64,000 nt of DNA from Aeromonas veronii. Lineage in GTDB: Bacteria > Pseudomonadota > Gammaproteobacteria > Enterobacterales > Aeromonadaceae. The stretch lies in NCBI GenBank assembly GCA_041319085.1, contig CP101033.1, forward strand, positions 335,001 through 399,000, in the 5' to 3' direction. A program made the position numbers and the translations under genes. Below the pieces are notes generated by a model that saw nothing but the letters and a program-made list of their open reading frames with translations, was not told where the DNA came from and searched no databases. Positions 40,716 through 49,605 of the stretch are shown piece by piece (positions within the stretch are counted from its first letter, which is position 1; each line of letters opens with the position of its first letter).

Positions 40716-41849
40716 TCAGCGGGGCAACCGATAGAGCGCCGCTACGTTGCGCGCAGTGAGTTGAATGTTGGTGCTGGCGCTCTCCAGCGCCTCCGGCAGG
40801 GACATGGCACGGTTGACCACGGCGAATACTGCATCCAGCCCATGCTCGTGTACCACACCACAGTCATCGGTCAGGCAACCGGAGATACCGATCACCGGCT
40901 TGCCGAACTGCTTGGCACAGCGTGCGACACCGATTGGTGTCTTGCCGTGGATGGTCTGGCTGTCAATGCGGCCTTCACCGGTAATGACCAGATCCGCATC
41001 GGCCACTTCCTCGGCCAGTTTCAGGGCTTCGATGACGATCTGGATACCGGGCTTGAGCTCGGCACCGAGCAGGCCGACCAGTGCGGCGCCCATACCACCG
41101 GCCGCCCCCGCTCCCGGAATATCCTTCACCTGCTTGCCAAGGGCCTGCTCGATGCAGTCGGCATAACGGGCGAGGTTGGCATCGAGTTGCGCCACCATCT
41201 CTGGGGTCGCCCCCTTTTGCGGGCCAAACACCGCAGAGGCGCCTTTCGGGCCGCACAGCGGGTTGTTCACATCGCACGCCACCTCGATAACCAGATCGCT
41301 CAAGCGCGGATCCAGACCGCTCAGATCGATGGTCGCCAGCTCACTGAGACCTGCGCCGCCCAACTCGATGGCTGAGCCATCGGCTTTGAGCAACTTGCCG
41401 CCGAGCGCCTGGATCATGCCGGCACCGCCGTCATTGGTGGCGCTGCCGCCGATACCGAGGATAAGGTGCTTCACCCCCATCTCCAGCGCCGCCAGGATCA
41501 GCTCGCCTGTGCCGAAGCTGGAGGTGAGCAGCGGATTGCGCAGCTCGGGAGCGACCAGATGGATACCGGAGGCGGCGGCCATCTCGATGACGGCGCGCTC
41601 GCCATCACCCAGCAGACCGACGAAGCCCTGTACCTTGTTGCCAAGGGGGGCGGTCACTTCGACCGGCAGGATGCGGCCACCGGTGGCATCGACCAGCGAT
41701 TGCACCGTGCCCTCGCCGCCATCAGCCATCGGCAATTTGATGTAGGTGGCGTGCGGCAGCACCTGCTTGAAACCGGCCTCGATGGCATCAGCCACCGCCA
41801 TGGCGCTCAGACTCTCCTTGAATGAATCGGGGGCAATAACAATTTTCAT
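40716..41849 (-). CDS. garK: glycerate kinase (GarK/GlxK family)
   Basis: 377 aa. It phosphorylates D-glycerate (2-phosphoglycerate product in the E. coli enzymes), feeding glycolysis. Family landmarks: KIVIAPDSFKESLSAMAVAD at the N terminus, LPMADGGEGTVQSLVDATGG, GIGGSATNDGGAGMIQALGG and DLVITGEGRIDSQTIHGKTP. Length as expected. It lies 9 bp after the GntP-type permease gene on the same strand, so the two form an operon for uptake and use of glycerate or a related sugar acid, next to a CdaR-type regulator. Confidence 0.93.
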   Translation of the reverse strand: MKIVIAPDSFKESLSAMAVADAIEAGFKQVLPHATYIKLPMADGGEGTVQSLVDATGGRILPVEVTAPLGNKVQGFVGLLGDGERAVIEMAAASGIHLVAPELRNPLLTSSFGTGELILAALEMGVKHLILGIGGSATNDGGAGMIQALGGKLLKADGSAIELGGAGLSELATIDLSGLDPRLSDLVIEVACDVNNPLCGPKGASAVFGPQKGATPEMVAQLDANLARYADCIEQALGKQVKDIPGAGAAGGMGAALVGLLGAELKPGIQIVIEALKLAEEVADADLVITGEGRIDSQTIHGKTPIGVARCAKQFGKPVIGISGCLTDDCGVVHEHGLDAVFAVVNRAMSLPEALESASTNIQLTARNVAALYRLPR

Positions 41850-41858
41850 ATCAATTCC

Positions 41859-43121
41859 TTAGGCGAGGCCAAACACGCCAAACATCAGGGTGGAGACAGT
41901 GGCAATGGTCAGACCGACTGCGGTTTCGTAAGGGATAAGTTTCAGGCGCTCACCCACCCCCATGTGGACGCTGCCACCGGTGGCATGGAAGAAGGAGCCG
42001 TGGGGCATGTGGTCAAACACGGTGGCACCGGCATGGATCATCGCCGCACCCGCCAGACTGCTAATCCCCAGTTCAAGCAGGGTGGAGCTGAATACGTTGG
42101 AGGCCACCACGGTTCCGGCGGTGGTCGAGGCGGTCGCCAGCGACATCAGGGCACCGGAGATGGGGGCCAGCAGGTAAGAAGGCAGACCGGAGGCGGTCAG
42201 GCCGCTGATCAACACATCTTTCAGGCCGGAGTTGGCGATGATACCTGCCAGGGTACCGGTACCCAGCAGCATGATGGCCACCGGCGCCATGCGGGCGAGG
42301 CCGGAGACCGCAAACTGGTTCACCTTGCTGAATTTACCCATCATCAGGGCACCGACCAGACCACCGAGGGGCAGCGCAATCAGCGGATCCACCACGATAC
42401 CGGCGACCGGGCGCAGAGCCAGCAGCAGGATGGCGACCAGCGGCGCACTGATGGCGGCGGCAAAGCCCGGCAGTTTGGTACCTTCGAAGCTCACCACCTC
42501 GTCGGCGGCAACCTTGCTGCCCTTGTTGTTGAGACGCTTGGCGAGCCAGTAGGCCATCACCAGACCGAACAGACCCGGGATGATGCCCGCCGCCATCACA
42601 GAGGTGAGGGGTAGATGGAAGGCATCAGCAGCGGCGATGGCGTTGGGATTGGGGGACATGACGTTACCCGCCTTGCCACCGCCGATCATCGCCAACAGGA
42701 TGGCCGCCTTGGAGAGGTCGGCACGGCGGGCGATGGCCAGCGCAATGGGGGCGACCGTGATGACGGCCACGTCCACGAACACACCGACCGCAGTCAGGAT
42801 CAGGGTTGCCAGCGCCAGCGCCAGCAGGGCGCGGGTTTCACCGAGTTTCTTGACGATGGTCTCGGCGATAGTGGTGGCGGCACCCGATTCGATCAGCACG
42901 CCCGCCAGTACACCGGCCGCCAGGATCCGCATCACCGCAGTGGTGATCCCCTGGGCACCGCCGATCATCAGGGCGACGGTCTGGGTCAGATCGGCACCGC
43001 CAATCAGACCACCGGCCAGGGCACCCACGATCATGCCGTAAGCGGGCGGCACCTTCTTCAAAATGAGGATGATGGCAATGGAGAGCGCCGCGATGGCGCC
43101 AAGGGCTGTAACCGGGATCAT
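41859..43121 (-). CDS. GntP-family sugar-acid permease
   Basis: 420 aa from the ATG at 43121 (AAGGTG upstream; a frame extending to 43193 has a non-hydrophobic head and is rejected). Around 12 membrane helices. Family features: GGAQGITTAVMRILAAGVLA, MIGGGKAGNVMSPNPNAIAA and MSLATASTTAGTVVASNV. Members import gluconate, glycerate or similar acids by proton symport. Coupling to glycerate kinase suggests D-glycerate, but the specificity is inferred from context only. Confidence 0.9.
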   Translation of the reverse strand: MIPVTALGAIAALSIAIILILKKVPPAYGMIVGALAGGLIGGADLTQTVALMIGGAQGITTAVMRILAAGVLAGVLIESGAATTIAETIVKKLGETRALLALALATLILTAVGVFVDVAVITVAPIALAIARRADLSKAAILLAMIGGGKAGNVMSPNPNAIAAADAFHLPLTSVMAAGIIPGLFGLVMAYWLAKRLNNKGSKVAADEVVSFEGTKLPGFAAAISAPLVAILLLALRPVAGIVVDPLIALPLGGLVGALMMGKFSKVNQFAVSGLARMAPVAIMLLGTGTLAGIIANSGLKDVLISGLTASGLPSYLLAPISGALMSLATASTTAGTVVASNVFSSTLLELGISSLAGAAMIHAGATVFDHMPHGSFFHATGGSVHMGVGERLKLIPYETAVGLTIATVSTLMFGVFGLA

Positions 43122-43239
43122 GACGGACACCTTCAATGGGAGTGAATGGCCGCCATTATGGAGATCTGTAATCAGAATTCTTTGGCTAAACAACCCAAAA
43201 ATGCGTCATTTAAAAGTATTTTTTTGTCTAATTTCACAA

Positions 43240-44355
43240 TCACAAGTCGAGATTAAGGCCGAGATAGAGCAAAAATTTGTCGTCTAACTTGTTGAAATCC
43301 AACCCGGTTATCTGCTCGATCCGCCCCAGCCGATAGCGCAGGGTATTAGGGTGAATGAACAAGGCTTCGGCACAGCGATGCAGATCACAATCCTGCAAGA
43401 AATAGTGGCGCAAGGTCTTCTGCAGCGCCCCCTTGCTATCCTCTTCGGCCAGTTTCAGCAAGGGGGCTCGCAGCTGATCCGCCTGCCAGGAGTCCATCAG
43501 ACTCCCCAGCAGCACCGGCAAACGGTAGTCCTCAAAAAAGTAAACCTGCTTGCGCGGCGCCTGCCGCATGCCTCGACGCAGGGTATCCCGCGCCGTCTGG
43601 TAAGAGCGCGCCAGCCCGTCGATCCCGGCGAAGTAATCGCCCACCGCGATATGCACCTTGAAGTGGGGAATGCGCGCCAGCAACTGCTTGATCCGGCTGC
43701 GCTCCTGCGCCGATTGCCAGACGCCATCACTCAATTGCGCCGGTTTGAGCACCACGATCTCGTCAAGCCCGTTGATGGCGACCAGATTGTCCCGCTCTGG
43801 GTTCTCCAGCTGATGGACCAGCTCCCGCAGACGAGCCGGATCCGCCTCCTCCAGCGCCAGCACAGCCACCACCCGAGGCTGGGCCAGATCCAGCCCGAGA
43901 AAGCGGGCCGCCTGCTGCAATTTATCGACTCGCCCCTCGCCACGAATGAGCTGCAACACCAGCTCCTCCTTGTGGCGCTTGTCCCACTGCAACTGCTCGG
44001 TGAGCGCTGCCTGCTCCAGGATCAGCTCGGCGGTCATCCGCACCAGCTCGGCGTAAGCACGAACGATGTCCGGATCGCCGGAGATACCGATCACCCCGAT
44101 CAGCTCCCCCTGATAGGAGATGGGTAAATTGATGCCGGGTCGCACCCCTTTGAGCTGCAAGGCAGTCGCCTCGCTGATCTCCACCACCCGGTTTTCGGTG
44201 AGTGCCAGCACGGCCCCTTCGTGGCGCTGATGGATCCGCTCCGGATTGCCGGACGCAATGATGAGACCATGTTCGTCCATCACGTTGACCGAGAACGACA
44301 GTATCTTCATCGCCCGTGCGACGATCTGGCGGGCAAGGTTATCGTTTAGCTGCAT
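43240..44355 (-). CDS. cdaR: CdaR-family sugar-diacid/glycerate regulator
   Basis: 371 aa from the ATG at 44355 (GGAG seven bases upstream). The N-terminal sensory domain resembles E. coli CdaR closely: ARQIVARAMKILSFSVNVMD, then HEGAVLALTENRVVEI and GVRPGINLPISYQGELIGVI. The PucR-type C-terminal helix-turn-helix is CAEALFIHPNTLRYRLGRIE (about 331-350). E. coli CdaR activates garK and diacid-uptake genes in response to glycerate. Here it lies 118 bp upstream of the permease-kinase pair on the same strand, a likely activator or first gene of the unit. Confidence 0.88.
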   Translation of the reverse strand: MQLNDNLARQIVARAMKILSFSVNVMDEHGLIIASGNPERIHQRHEGAVLALTENRVVEISEATALQLKGVRPGINLPISYQGELIGVIGISGDPDIVRAYAELVRMTAELILEQAALTEQLQWDKRHKEELVLQLIRGEGRVDKLQQAARFLGLDLAQPRVVAVLALEEADPARLRELVHQLENPERDNLVAINGLDEIVVLKPAQLSDGVWQSAQERSRIKQLLARIPHFKVHIAVGDYFAGIDGLARSYQTARDTLRRGMRQAPRKQVYFFEDYRLPVLLGSLMDSWQADQLRAPLLKLAEEDSKGALQKTLRHYFLQDCDLHRCAEALFIHPNTLRYRLGRIEQITGLDFNKLDDKFLLYLGLNLDL

Positions 44356-44564
44356 AACATCTCCGGACAAGGGGCTGATCTGGCGGCGCCACCACGCGCC
44401 GATTCAGAGCACATGGGCGCAAAGATGCCACATCATCAAGACAAGCGAGAGGGGGATCGCTAGAATAGGCCACTTTACCCGATGTGTGCTCCGCCATGGA
44501 GCAGGAATTGCGTGCTTGCACCCGCCTGCCCGTGATGGCCCATCCCTCCGATCTGGACTGTGCT

Positions 44565-44939
44565 ATGGATTATGAATTTCGCCGCGACCCGTTTGGTGGC
44601 TATCGCGCCCGGTTCTCCATGGGCCATGAAGCCATCGGTCAGTGGCTGATCGACGAGGTTGGCAAGGATGAAGAGAAGCTCGACGAGCTCTTCTCCATCA
44701 TTGATCAGCTCTCCAACCGCACCCGAGTCGAATACCGGCTCAACGGCGGTGACTACTCCCTGCTGCTGACCCATGAAGAGGCGGAGGTGAAAGCCAACGC
44801 CCTCAATATCGAGCTGGATGAGGATCTAGACGATCTCGCCTACTACGATGATGAACAGCTGGCCATGTGCGGGCTGGAAGATTTTGCCCAGGTGCTCGGC
44901 TCCTGGCGCGCCTTTATCCGTAACGAGGATATGGGCTGA
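44565..44939 (+). CDS. yacL: UPF0231 (YacL) family protein
   Basis: 124 aa from the ATG at 44565; the longer frame upstream has no family similarity. It opens DYEFRRDPFGGYRARFSMGH as in E. coli YacL and contains DDLAYYDDEQLAMCGLEDF, then the closing helix. Small, very acidic, soluble, function unknown. Divergent from the CdaR-type gene and 53 bp before the next small gene. Confidence 0.88.
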   Translation: MDYEFRRDPFGGYRARFSMGHEAIGQWLIDEVGKDEEKLDELFSIIDQLSNRTRVEYRLNGGDYSLLLTHEEAEVKANALNIELDEDLDDLAYYDDEQLAMCGLEDFAQVLGSWRAFIRNEDMG

Positions 44940-44992
44940 TTGACCCAATGTCGGGCAAACGTGCCCTTTTGCCTAACTTAACAGGATTGACT

Positions 44993-45289
44993 ATGTCTAT
45001 TTACGATTTTGATGACGAACTGCCGGAAGACGAAGAACAGGAATCCACCAAGAAAGCGGCTGCGCCTGCCAAGAAGAAAGGCAAGCAGGTGATGAACACC
45101 CAGGTCAACCTGAGCCCGCGCGATGCCAGTCGTCTGAACGGCATGCACGTTGAAGCGATCACCACGCTGGACGACGTCAGCCTGCCGAAGAACGTCATCT
45201 TCAAGGCTGGCCTGATCGCCCTGGGTGAACTGGAAGCCAGCAAGCGCGCCGATATCATCGCCCGCGTGATTGCCGAATCAGGCCGCTAA
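44993..45289 (+). CDS. small acidic hypothetical protein
   Basis: 98 aa from the ATG at 44993 with AGGA seven bases upstream. The N-terminal stretch (SIYDFDDELPEDEEQ) is strongly acidic, then there is a Lys/Ala linker (KKAAAPAKKKGK). The C-terminal half (about residues 38-98) is predicted helical with LPKNVIFKAGLIALGELEAS. No recognised domain; it could be a nucleic-acid or protein-binding adaptor. It follows yacL on the same strand and is followed by a strong hairpin at 45314. Confidence 0.65.
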   Translation: MSIYDFDDELPEDEEQESTKKAAAPAKKKGKQVMNTQVNLSPRDASRLNGMHVEAITTLDDVSLPKNVIFKAGLIALGELEASKRADIIARVIAESGR

Positions 45290-45312
45290 TCGCCCTGAAT
45301 GTAAAAAAACGG

Positions 45313-45350
45313 TGCCAGTCAGTTAAGCCTGACTGGCATTGTTTTTATTG
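45313..45350 (+). terminator. terminator / IS4-type remnant end
   Basis: Perfect 9-bp stem GCCAGTCAG / CTGACTGGC with a 6-nt loop then ATTGTTTTTATT. It ends the 44993 gene. The same sequence, reversed, borders IS4-type remnant A near 3728-3758, so it is probably the element's terminal segment used as a terminator. Confidence 0.7.
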
Positions 45351-45358
45351 GTTTTTTT

Positions 45359-46742
45359 CATGTACAGGACCTTAAGCGGCGAGTCCATTTAAAACGCCTT
45401 CCAAGGTCCTGTTTTGTATCGACTTTCTCTGCTTGGTTCGGCAAGCATTCTTGGACAAATAATCGGCCGCCCATTCCAGTCTTTCCCTTATTTCTGTCAG
45501 CGCCCTATGGGCCACTGCTTCCAATAGCGGTAGCCACCACGTCGCACTGTTCTTCGACGCTTTCAGCATCGATAGCGCCCCACTCATCACACTCTGCGCG
45601 ACCCGTCTCTTCATCACCAGCGACAACAGGCTCGTCCACACCAACCCCTCCGCAATCGCTTTCTCGCCCGTCACAAACCCCTTGAGCCGGTTGTGCGATT
45701 TCCACTCTTTAAATAACAACTCCACCTGCCAACGGCAGCGATACAGGCTCATCACCTGCTCTGCTGACCATGTGGCTCGCGGTAGGTTCGTCATCCACAG
45801 ACAGAACCGCTTTTCCTCGGCAAACCAGCGCCGGATCAACCGGTACTCGACCTGGCCGGACTTCACCACCATATCCAGTACCTCGGCTCGACAGCGTCGC
45901 CGTCCGGCCTCTTTCAGAGACAGTCCCGTCAGCTTGGGTACTTCCCGCCCATCACCGCGCCAGGCTTGGATTATCTTGGGGTTCAGGCTTTTCGTGCCGC
46001 GCACCAGATAAAATCCGCCAGCGTCGTTCACCTGCTCAAACCAAGCCCTGTCAATGTAACCTGCGTCAGCCAGCAGCAGGCAGTTGGTCAGCGTGTGGGC
46101 TTCAGGCAGAAATTGCCGTTCCCCTGCGGTATCGGCAGACACACTCATGCACAACGGGCTCTGCTCCGACAGCGACATGGTCATATGGCACTCGATAGCT
46201 GCCGGACTGATGGTCTTGAATCGGCCGGGAAAATCAGCAGCAAGGCGCCGATGCACCGCAAAGGAGGTGCCATCGTGCAGTAACACCTGCTTGAACGCGT
46301 CGAGGGAGGCCGCTTTGAGTTGATGGTCGATACGCAAGGCGATGGCCCGCTCGACCAGGGCTTTCATAAACAGGGGAAAGCTCTCTTTGCGCAGCTGATT
46401 GTGAAACGGTTTGTAGGAAACCTGATGCGCGTCCACCAGTTGCAAGGCATTGAAATGGCGGTGTAAACCGGCAATGTCATTGACCTGATCGCCGCCCATG
46501 GCCCGCAGCAGTGCAGGGACGAGCATGGCGGGGGTAATGGCGCGCTGGCGCAGGCAAAACTTGCATAGCCGAGCAATGCGCTCGAGTACGGCGGGAGCGA
46601 GGAGTTGCTCCAGATAGTGATTAGCATTGATAATGGTCATAGGCTTCGCGCGTGTTGATTTTGTTTGGCGATAAAATCAGATCACAAACGAAGCCTTTTT
46701 TATATCTATTTCAATTGGTTGCCGCTAAAGATCCTGTGTATG
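45359..46742 (-). mobile_element. IS4-family insertion sequence, complete
   Basis: 1,384 bp. Imperfect ends CATGTACAGGACCTTAAGCG and, reversed, CATACACAGGATCTTTAGCG. Perfect 10-bp duplication TGGTTTTTTT on both sides (45349-45358, 46743-46752), in the size range for the IS4 family. It sits inside IS4-type remnant B. Confidence 0.9.
45372..46640 (-). CDS. IS4-family transposase
   Basis: 422 aa. DDE domain with VLLHDGTSFAVHRRLAADF (first Asp), LLLADAGYIDRAWFEQV (second Asp) and the IS4 signature around the catalytic Glu, LYRCRWQVELLFKEWKSHN. The N-terminal part has ALLRAMGGDQVNDIAGLHRHF. The stop lies 13 bp inside the terminal repeat. Intact; probably still active. Not the same type as the flanking remnant. 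Confidence 0.92.
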   Translation of the reverse strand: MTIINANHYLEQLLAPAVLERIARLCKFCLRQRAITPAMLVPALLRAMGGDQVNDIAGLHRHFNALQLVDAHQVSYKPFHNQLRKESFPLFMKALVERAIALRIDHQLKAASLDAFKQVLLHDGTSFAVHRRLAADFPGRFKTISPAAIECHMTMSLSEQSPLCMSVSADTAGERQFLPEAHTLTNCLLLADAGYIDRAWFEQVNDAGGFYLVRGTKSLNPKIIQAWRGDGREVPKLTGLSLKEAGRRRCRAEVLDMVVKSGQVEYRLIRRWFAEEKRFCLWMTNLPRATWSAEQVMSLYRCRWQVELLFKEWKSHNRLKGFVTGEKAIAEGLVWTSLLSLVMKRRVAQSVMSGALSMLKASKNSATWWLPLLEAVAHRALTEIRERLEWAADYLSKNACRTKQRKSIQNRTLEGVLNGLAA

Positions 46743-46752
46743 TGGTTTTTTT

Positions 46753-46985
46753 AATTCCACACTGCTGTGGCTTTGGCTTTACGCGGTGAGGGTTACTTGG
46801 CTCCCTTCGTTCAATTGCCCCGCCTGTTTCTCCAGCTCCGCCACCCGCTTCGGGATAGTCCACGGCGATATATACGGCATGCCGCTCAGTTCATGAATGA
46901 GATAGACCGACGCCATGTGAAAACTCAGCTGACTCACCGTGTATCGTTTAGCAAGTCGGGTCGATGAGCGAAGCGCCATCGGCCG
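46753..46985 (-). pseudogene. IS4-type transposase remnant B (C-terminal end)
   Basis: Reads QLSFHMASVYLIHELSGMPY, then ISPWTIPKRVAELEKQAGQ, the C-terminal end of an IS4-type transposase, followed by a degenerate tail. It shares the AGCCAAGGCCACAG-type downstream sequence and terminal segment with remnant A at 3.5 kb but in the opposite orientation. It is split from its own end by the complete insertion sequence. Confidence 0.75.
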
Positions 46986-47045
46986 CCCCGCAAGCTTCGT
47001 GATGAAGGGGATGGAGCGCAGATGGATTAGCTGCGGATGTCGGAC

Positions 47046-47957
47046 TTACTGGTGGGTCAGCATGCTGCTCTTGTTGGCTGCCAGGGTGGTTCGGCCCGAG
47101 CTCTCCAGCCAGGTTTTGATCCGCTTGGCATCGGCAGCCCGATCGTTGGTGGTTTCGGCATTAAGCAGCACCATGATCACCGGCTCGCTATTGACCTTGG
47201 TGCCCAGCACCAGACAGCGGCCCGCTTCGCGGATATAACCGGTTTTGGAGAGGGTGAATTCCCACTGCCCTTCGCGGATCAGCCGGTTGGAGTTGAGGTA
47301 GTGCAGTTGGCGCTGGTTGGTGCGCACATAACTCTGCTGGTCGGTGGAGTACTGGCGGATCAGCGGATAGGAAGCGGCCGCGGCGGCGAGCTTGGCGAGA
47401 TCCTGCGCGGTGGAGACATTGCGCGGGTTGAGACCGGTGCTGTCGGCGTAGCGGGTATTCCACATCCCCAGCATGCGGGCTTTGGCGTTCATTGCCTCGA
47501 CGAAGGCGCGCTGGCCACCGGGATAGTGGCGGGCCAGTGCCGAGGCGGCGCGATTTTCAGAGGACATCAGAGCGATATGGAGCATCTCGGCGCGGCTGAG
47601 CTTCGAGCCGATGGCCAGGCGCGAGCCGGTTCCCTTGATGCGGTCGATGTCGGCATTGGTCACGGTGAGTATTTCATTGAGGCGCAAGTTGGCATCCAGT
47701 ACCACCAGTGCCGTCATCAGCTTGGTGAGCGAGGCGATGGGCATCACCCGGTTGCCGTTGCGCTCGGAGATCACCTCGCCGGTTTTGTGGTTGGCCACCA
47801 CGAAGGCAGCCGAGCTGAGGTTGGGCACATCCCGTTGTTCGAGAAAGCCGTTACTGCTCTTGCTGCTGGCGGAAAAAGGGTTGGCATGGGCACTGTTCAT
47901 CGTGGCCGGCAACATGACCGCACCAAGCAACAGGGGAAGGAGGGAACGCATCATCAT
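47046..47957 (-). CDS. pbpG: D-alanyl-D-alanine endopeptidase (PBP7 type)
   Basis: 303 aa. Periplasmic murein endopeptidase that cuts DD-crosslinks. Signal peptide about 1-26 (hydrophobic LLPLLLGAVMLPATM, Ala-x-Ala site). Serine-enzyme motifs: S76xxK79 (ASLTK), SEN at 133-135 and KTG at 238-240. Length and motif spacing fit PBP7/PbpG. Three adjacent Met codons (47957, 47954, 47951) make the start uncertain by two residues. A single gene; its downstream neighbour is the IS4-type remnant. Confidence 0.92.
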   Translation of the reverse strand: MMMRSLLPLLLGAVMLPATMNSAHANPFSASSKSSNGFLEQRDVPNLSSAAFVVANHKTGEVISERNGNRVMPIASLTKLMTALVVLDANLRLNEILTVTNADIDRIKGTGSRLAIGSKLSRAEMLHIALMSSENRAASALARHYPGGQRAFVEAMNAKARMLGMWNTRYADSTGLNPRNVSTAQDLAKLAAAAASYPLIRQYSTDQQSYVRTNQRQLHYLNSNRLIREGQWEFTLSKTGYIREAGRCLVLGTKVNSEPVIMVLLNAETTNDRAADAKRIKTWLESSGRTTLAANKSSMLTHQ

Positions 47958-48162
47958 GATCAGCTCTACCGGACGAAATACAGGGACATCTCGCTAAGTT
48001 ATATGTCGTGAACTGGCGCTTCACAATCATTCTTATCTTGATATTGATAATTTACGGCGTTAAGCGTGCGCTGATGGTGAGGAGAACGGAATAAAAGGGT
48101 TCTATAGAGTCTTTTTTTGCGGAAGTAACGGACAGACCATTATGGTGAGCGGGAGCCGGTGC

Positions 48163-48195
48163 TAAAAAATCGGGACCAAAATGGCCCCGATTGAC
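48163..48195 (-). terminator. porin terminator
   Basis: Minus strand ATCGGGGCCA / TGGTCCCGAT followed by TTTTTTAGC. Confidence 0.75.
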
Positions 48196-48265
48196 GCGGT
48201 GAGTTGCTTGCCGTTTAGTGGGCATCTTCCCGTTTGATCTTGACGTGCATGGCGATCACCACGAG

Positions 48266-48299
48266 CCCACAGTGCGATGACAAGCCATCGCGCTGTGGG
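48266..48299. other. long hairpin in the porin 3' untranslated region
   Basis: CCCACAGTGCGATG / CATCGCGCTGTGGG, 14 bp with one G-T-type mismatch and a 6-nt loop. It begins 17 bp past the porin stop and has no T run, so it probably stabilises the mRNA or is a repeat-type element. Confidence 0.55.
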
Positions 48300-48316
48300 T
48301 ATCCGCAACACCTCGA

Positions 48317-49387
48317 TTAGAAGTCGTAACGGGCAGCCAGCTGGAAGTCATCCTGGTTGGCCGTTGCTTGACCGGCAACGCTGTCCAGATTGTTGATGCG
48401 GTACTCGCCAATCACCCGCAGGTTCTTGTTGAACTTGTACTGGGCACCCAGGGTGTAGTAATCCACGTTGTCTTTCTTGGTGCCGGCTTTGTCCTGCTCC
48501 TGCTTATTCCACAGGGCCATCAGACCGAAGCCGTTCTCGAAGTTGTAGCCCAGCGCGGCTTCCCAACCGGTGTGATCGGTGCCGGTCGCCAGGAAGTCGC
48601 TGCCATCGGCATAGCTCAGAGCGGCGTAGGCGGCCTTGTTGTCGAATTTGGCGGAGATCAGCCACAGCTTGGCATCTTCGGTATTCTTTTCCTGACGTTG
48701 GCCGACGTTGTAGGCGGTACCCAGCGACAGATTGAACGGGAAGGTGTAGGCCACGGCAGCGCCATAAGCGGGGTCAGCCGCGGAGGTCTTGTTGCTGCTT
48801 TTGTTTTCCTCTTTGCCACCATCAAATTTGTAGCTGGCATCAAACTGGAAGCCATTGAACAGGCCGGAGTATTTCAGCACGGAACCGGCGCGGTTGGTGG
48901 CGAAAGTGTCGGTCTTGGCACCCAGTGCTTCGTTGCCGTAGCCGTCGGAGAGGGAGACATCAGTCCAGTCGGCCAGGAAGCCCGGGGCCCCTTTCTGGCG
49001 ACCGAAGGTCACGGTGCCCCAGTCAGCGCCCACGCCAGCAAAGGCCAGGCGGGTACGCAGGTTGTCGGAGCTCTCGCTGATGGTCTTCTCGCTGTCGTTG
49101 ATGTACATCTGAACTTCGTACTGAGCCAGTGCCTTCAGACCGCTCTGGATCTGGGTCTCGGCCTTGGCGCCGAAGCGGACAAACTGGTTGGCCCCTTGCT
49201 TGGCGCTGTAATCCTGGGTGCCATTCGGGTTGGCAGTATCGACGTTTTCTTTCTTGTCGCCGAAGAATTGACCGGCGTAGATACGGCCATAGAGATCCAG
49301 CATGGTGGTGTCATTTTTATACACTTCAACGGCTTGAGCCTGGAAGGCGGCGGTCAGAGCCAGTGCCACTACAGTCAGCTTTTTCAT
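48317..49387 (-). CDS. outer-membrane general porin
   Basis: 356 aa from the ATG at 49387 (AAGGGAT upstream). Signal peptide 1-19 (MKKLTVVALALTAAFQAQA) then VEVYKNDTTMLDLYGRIYAG. The 16-strand OmpF/OmpC-like pattern includes TRLAFAGVGADWGTVTFGRQ and the constriction loop region after it; the last residue is Phe (AARYDF), the BAM recognition signal. It forms trimeric channels for small solutes. Aeromonas porins of this kind are often called Omp or OmpK40-like; a precise name cannot be given. Monocistronic. Confidence 0.9.
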   Translation of the reverse strand: MKKLTVVALALTAAFQAQAVEVYKNDTTMLDLYGRIYAGQFFGDKKENVDTANPNGTQDYSAKQGANQFVRFGAKAETQIQSGLKALAQYEVQMYINDSEKTISESSDNLRTRLAFAGVGADWGTVTFGRQKGAPGFLADWTDVSLSDGYGNEALGAKTDTFATNRAGSVLKYSGLFNGFQFDASYKFDGGKEENKSSNKTSAADPAYGAAVAYTFPFNLSLGTAYNVGQRQEKNTEDAKLWLISAKFDNKAAYAALSYADGSDFLATGTDHTGWEAALGYNFENGFGLMALWNKQEQDKAGTKKDNVDYYTLGAQYKFNKNLRVIGEYRINNLDSVAGQATANQDDFQLAARYDF

Positions 49388-49605
49388 CTTAATCCCTTGT
49401 GTTGCAAGCTTTTGTTTTGAAGACGGGGCCATGCTAGGCCGCGGGGATGACAGCGGGGTGACAGTGGGATGAAGAGTCGATGGCAATTGGGTTGCAATTG
49501 AATGAATTGGCTACATTCTTGCTCGCAACGGCTACTTTTGTGCGCAAAGGTTTGCCCTTGTGGTAGAATGCCGCCCGTTTTCGAGCTCCATAGGTTGGAT
49601 ATGCG

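Larger units (their letters stand above)
47958..48316. other. intergenic region between pbpG and porin
   Basis: Holds the pbpG promoter region and two hairpins after the porin gene (48163-48195 and 48266-48299). No gene seen. Confidence 0.55.
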
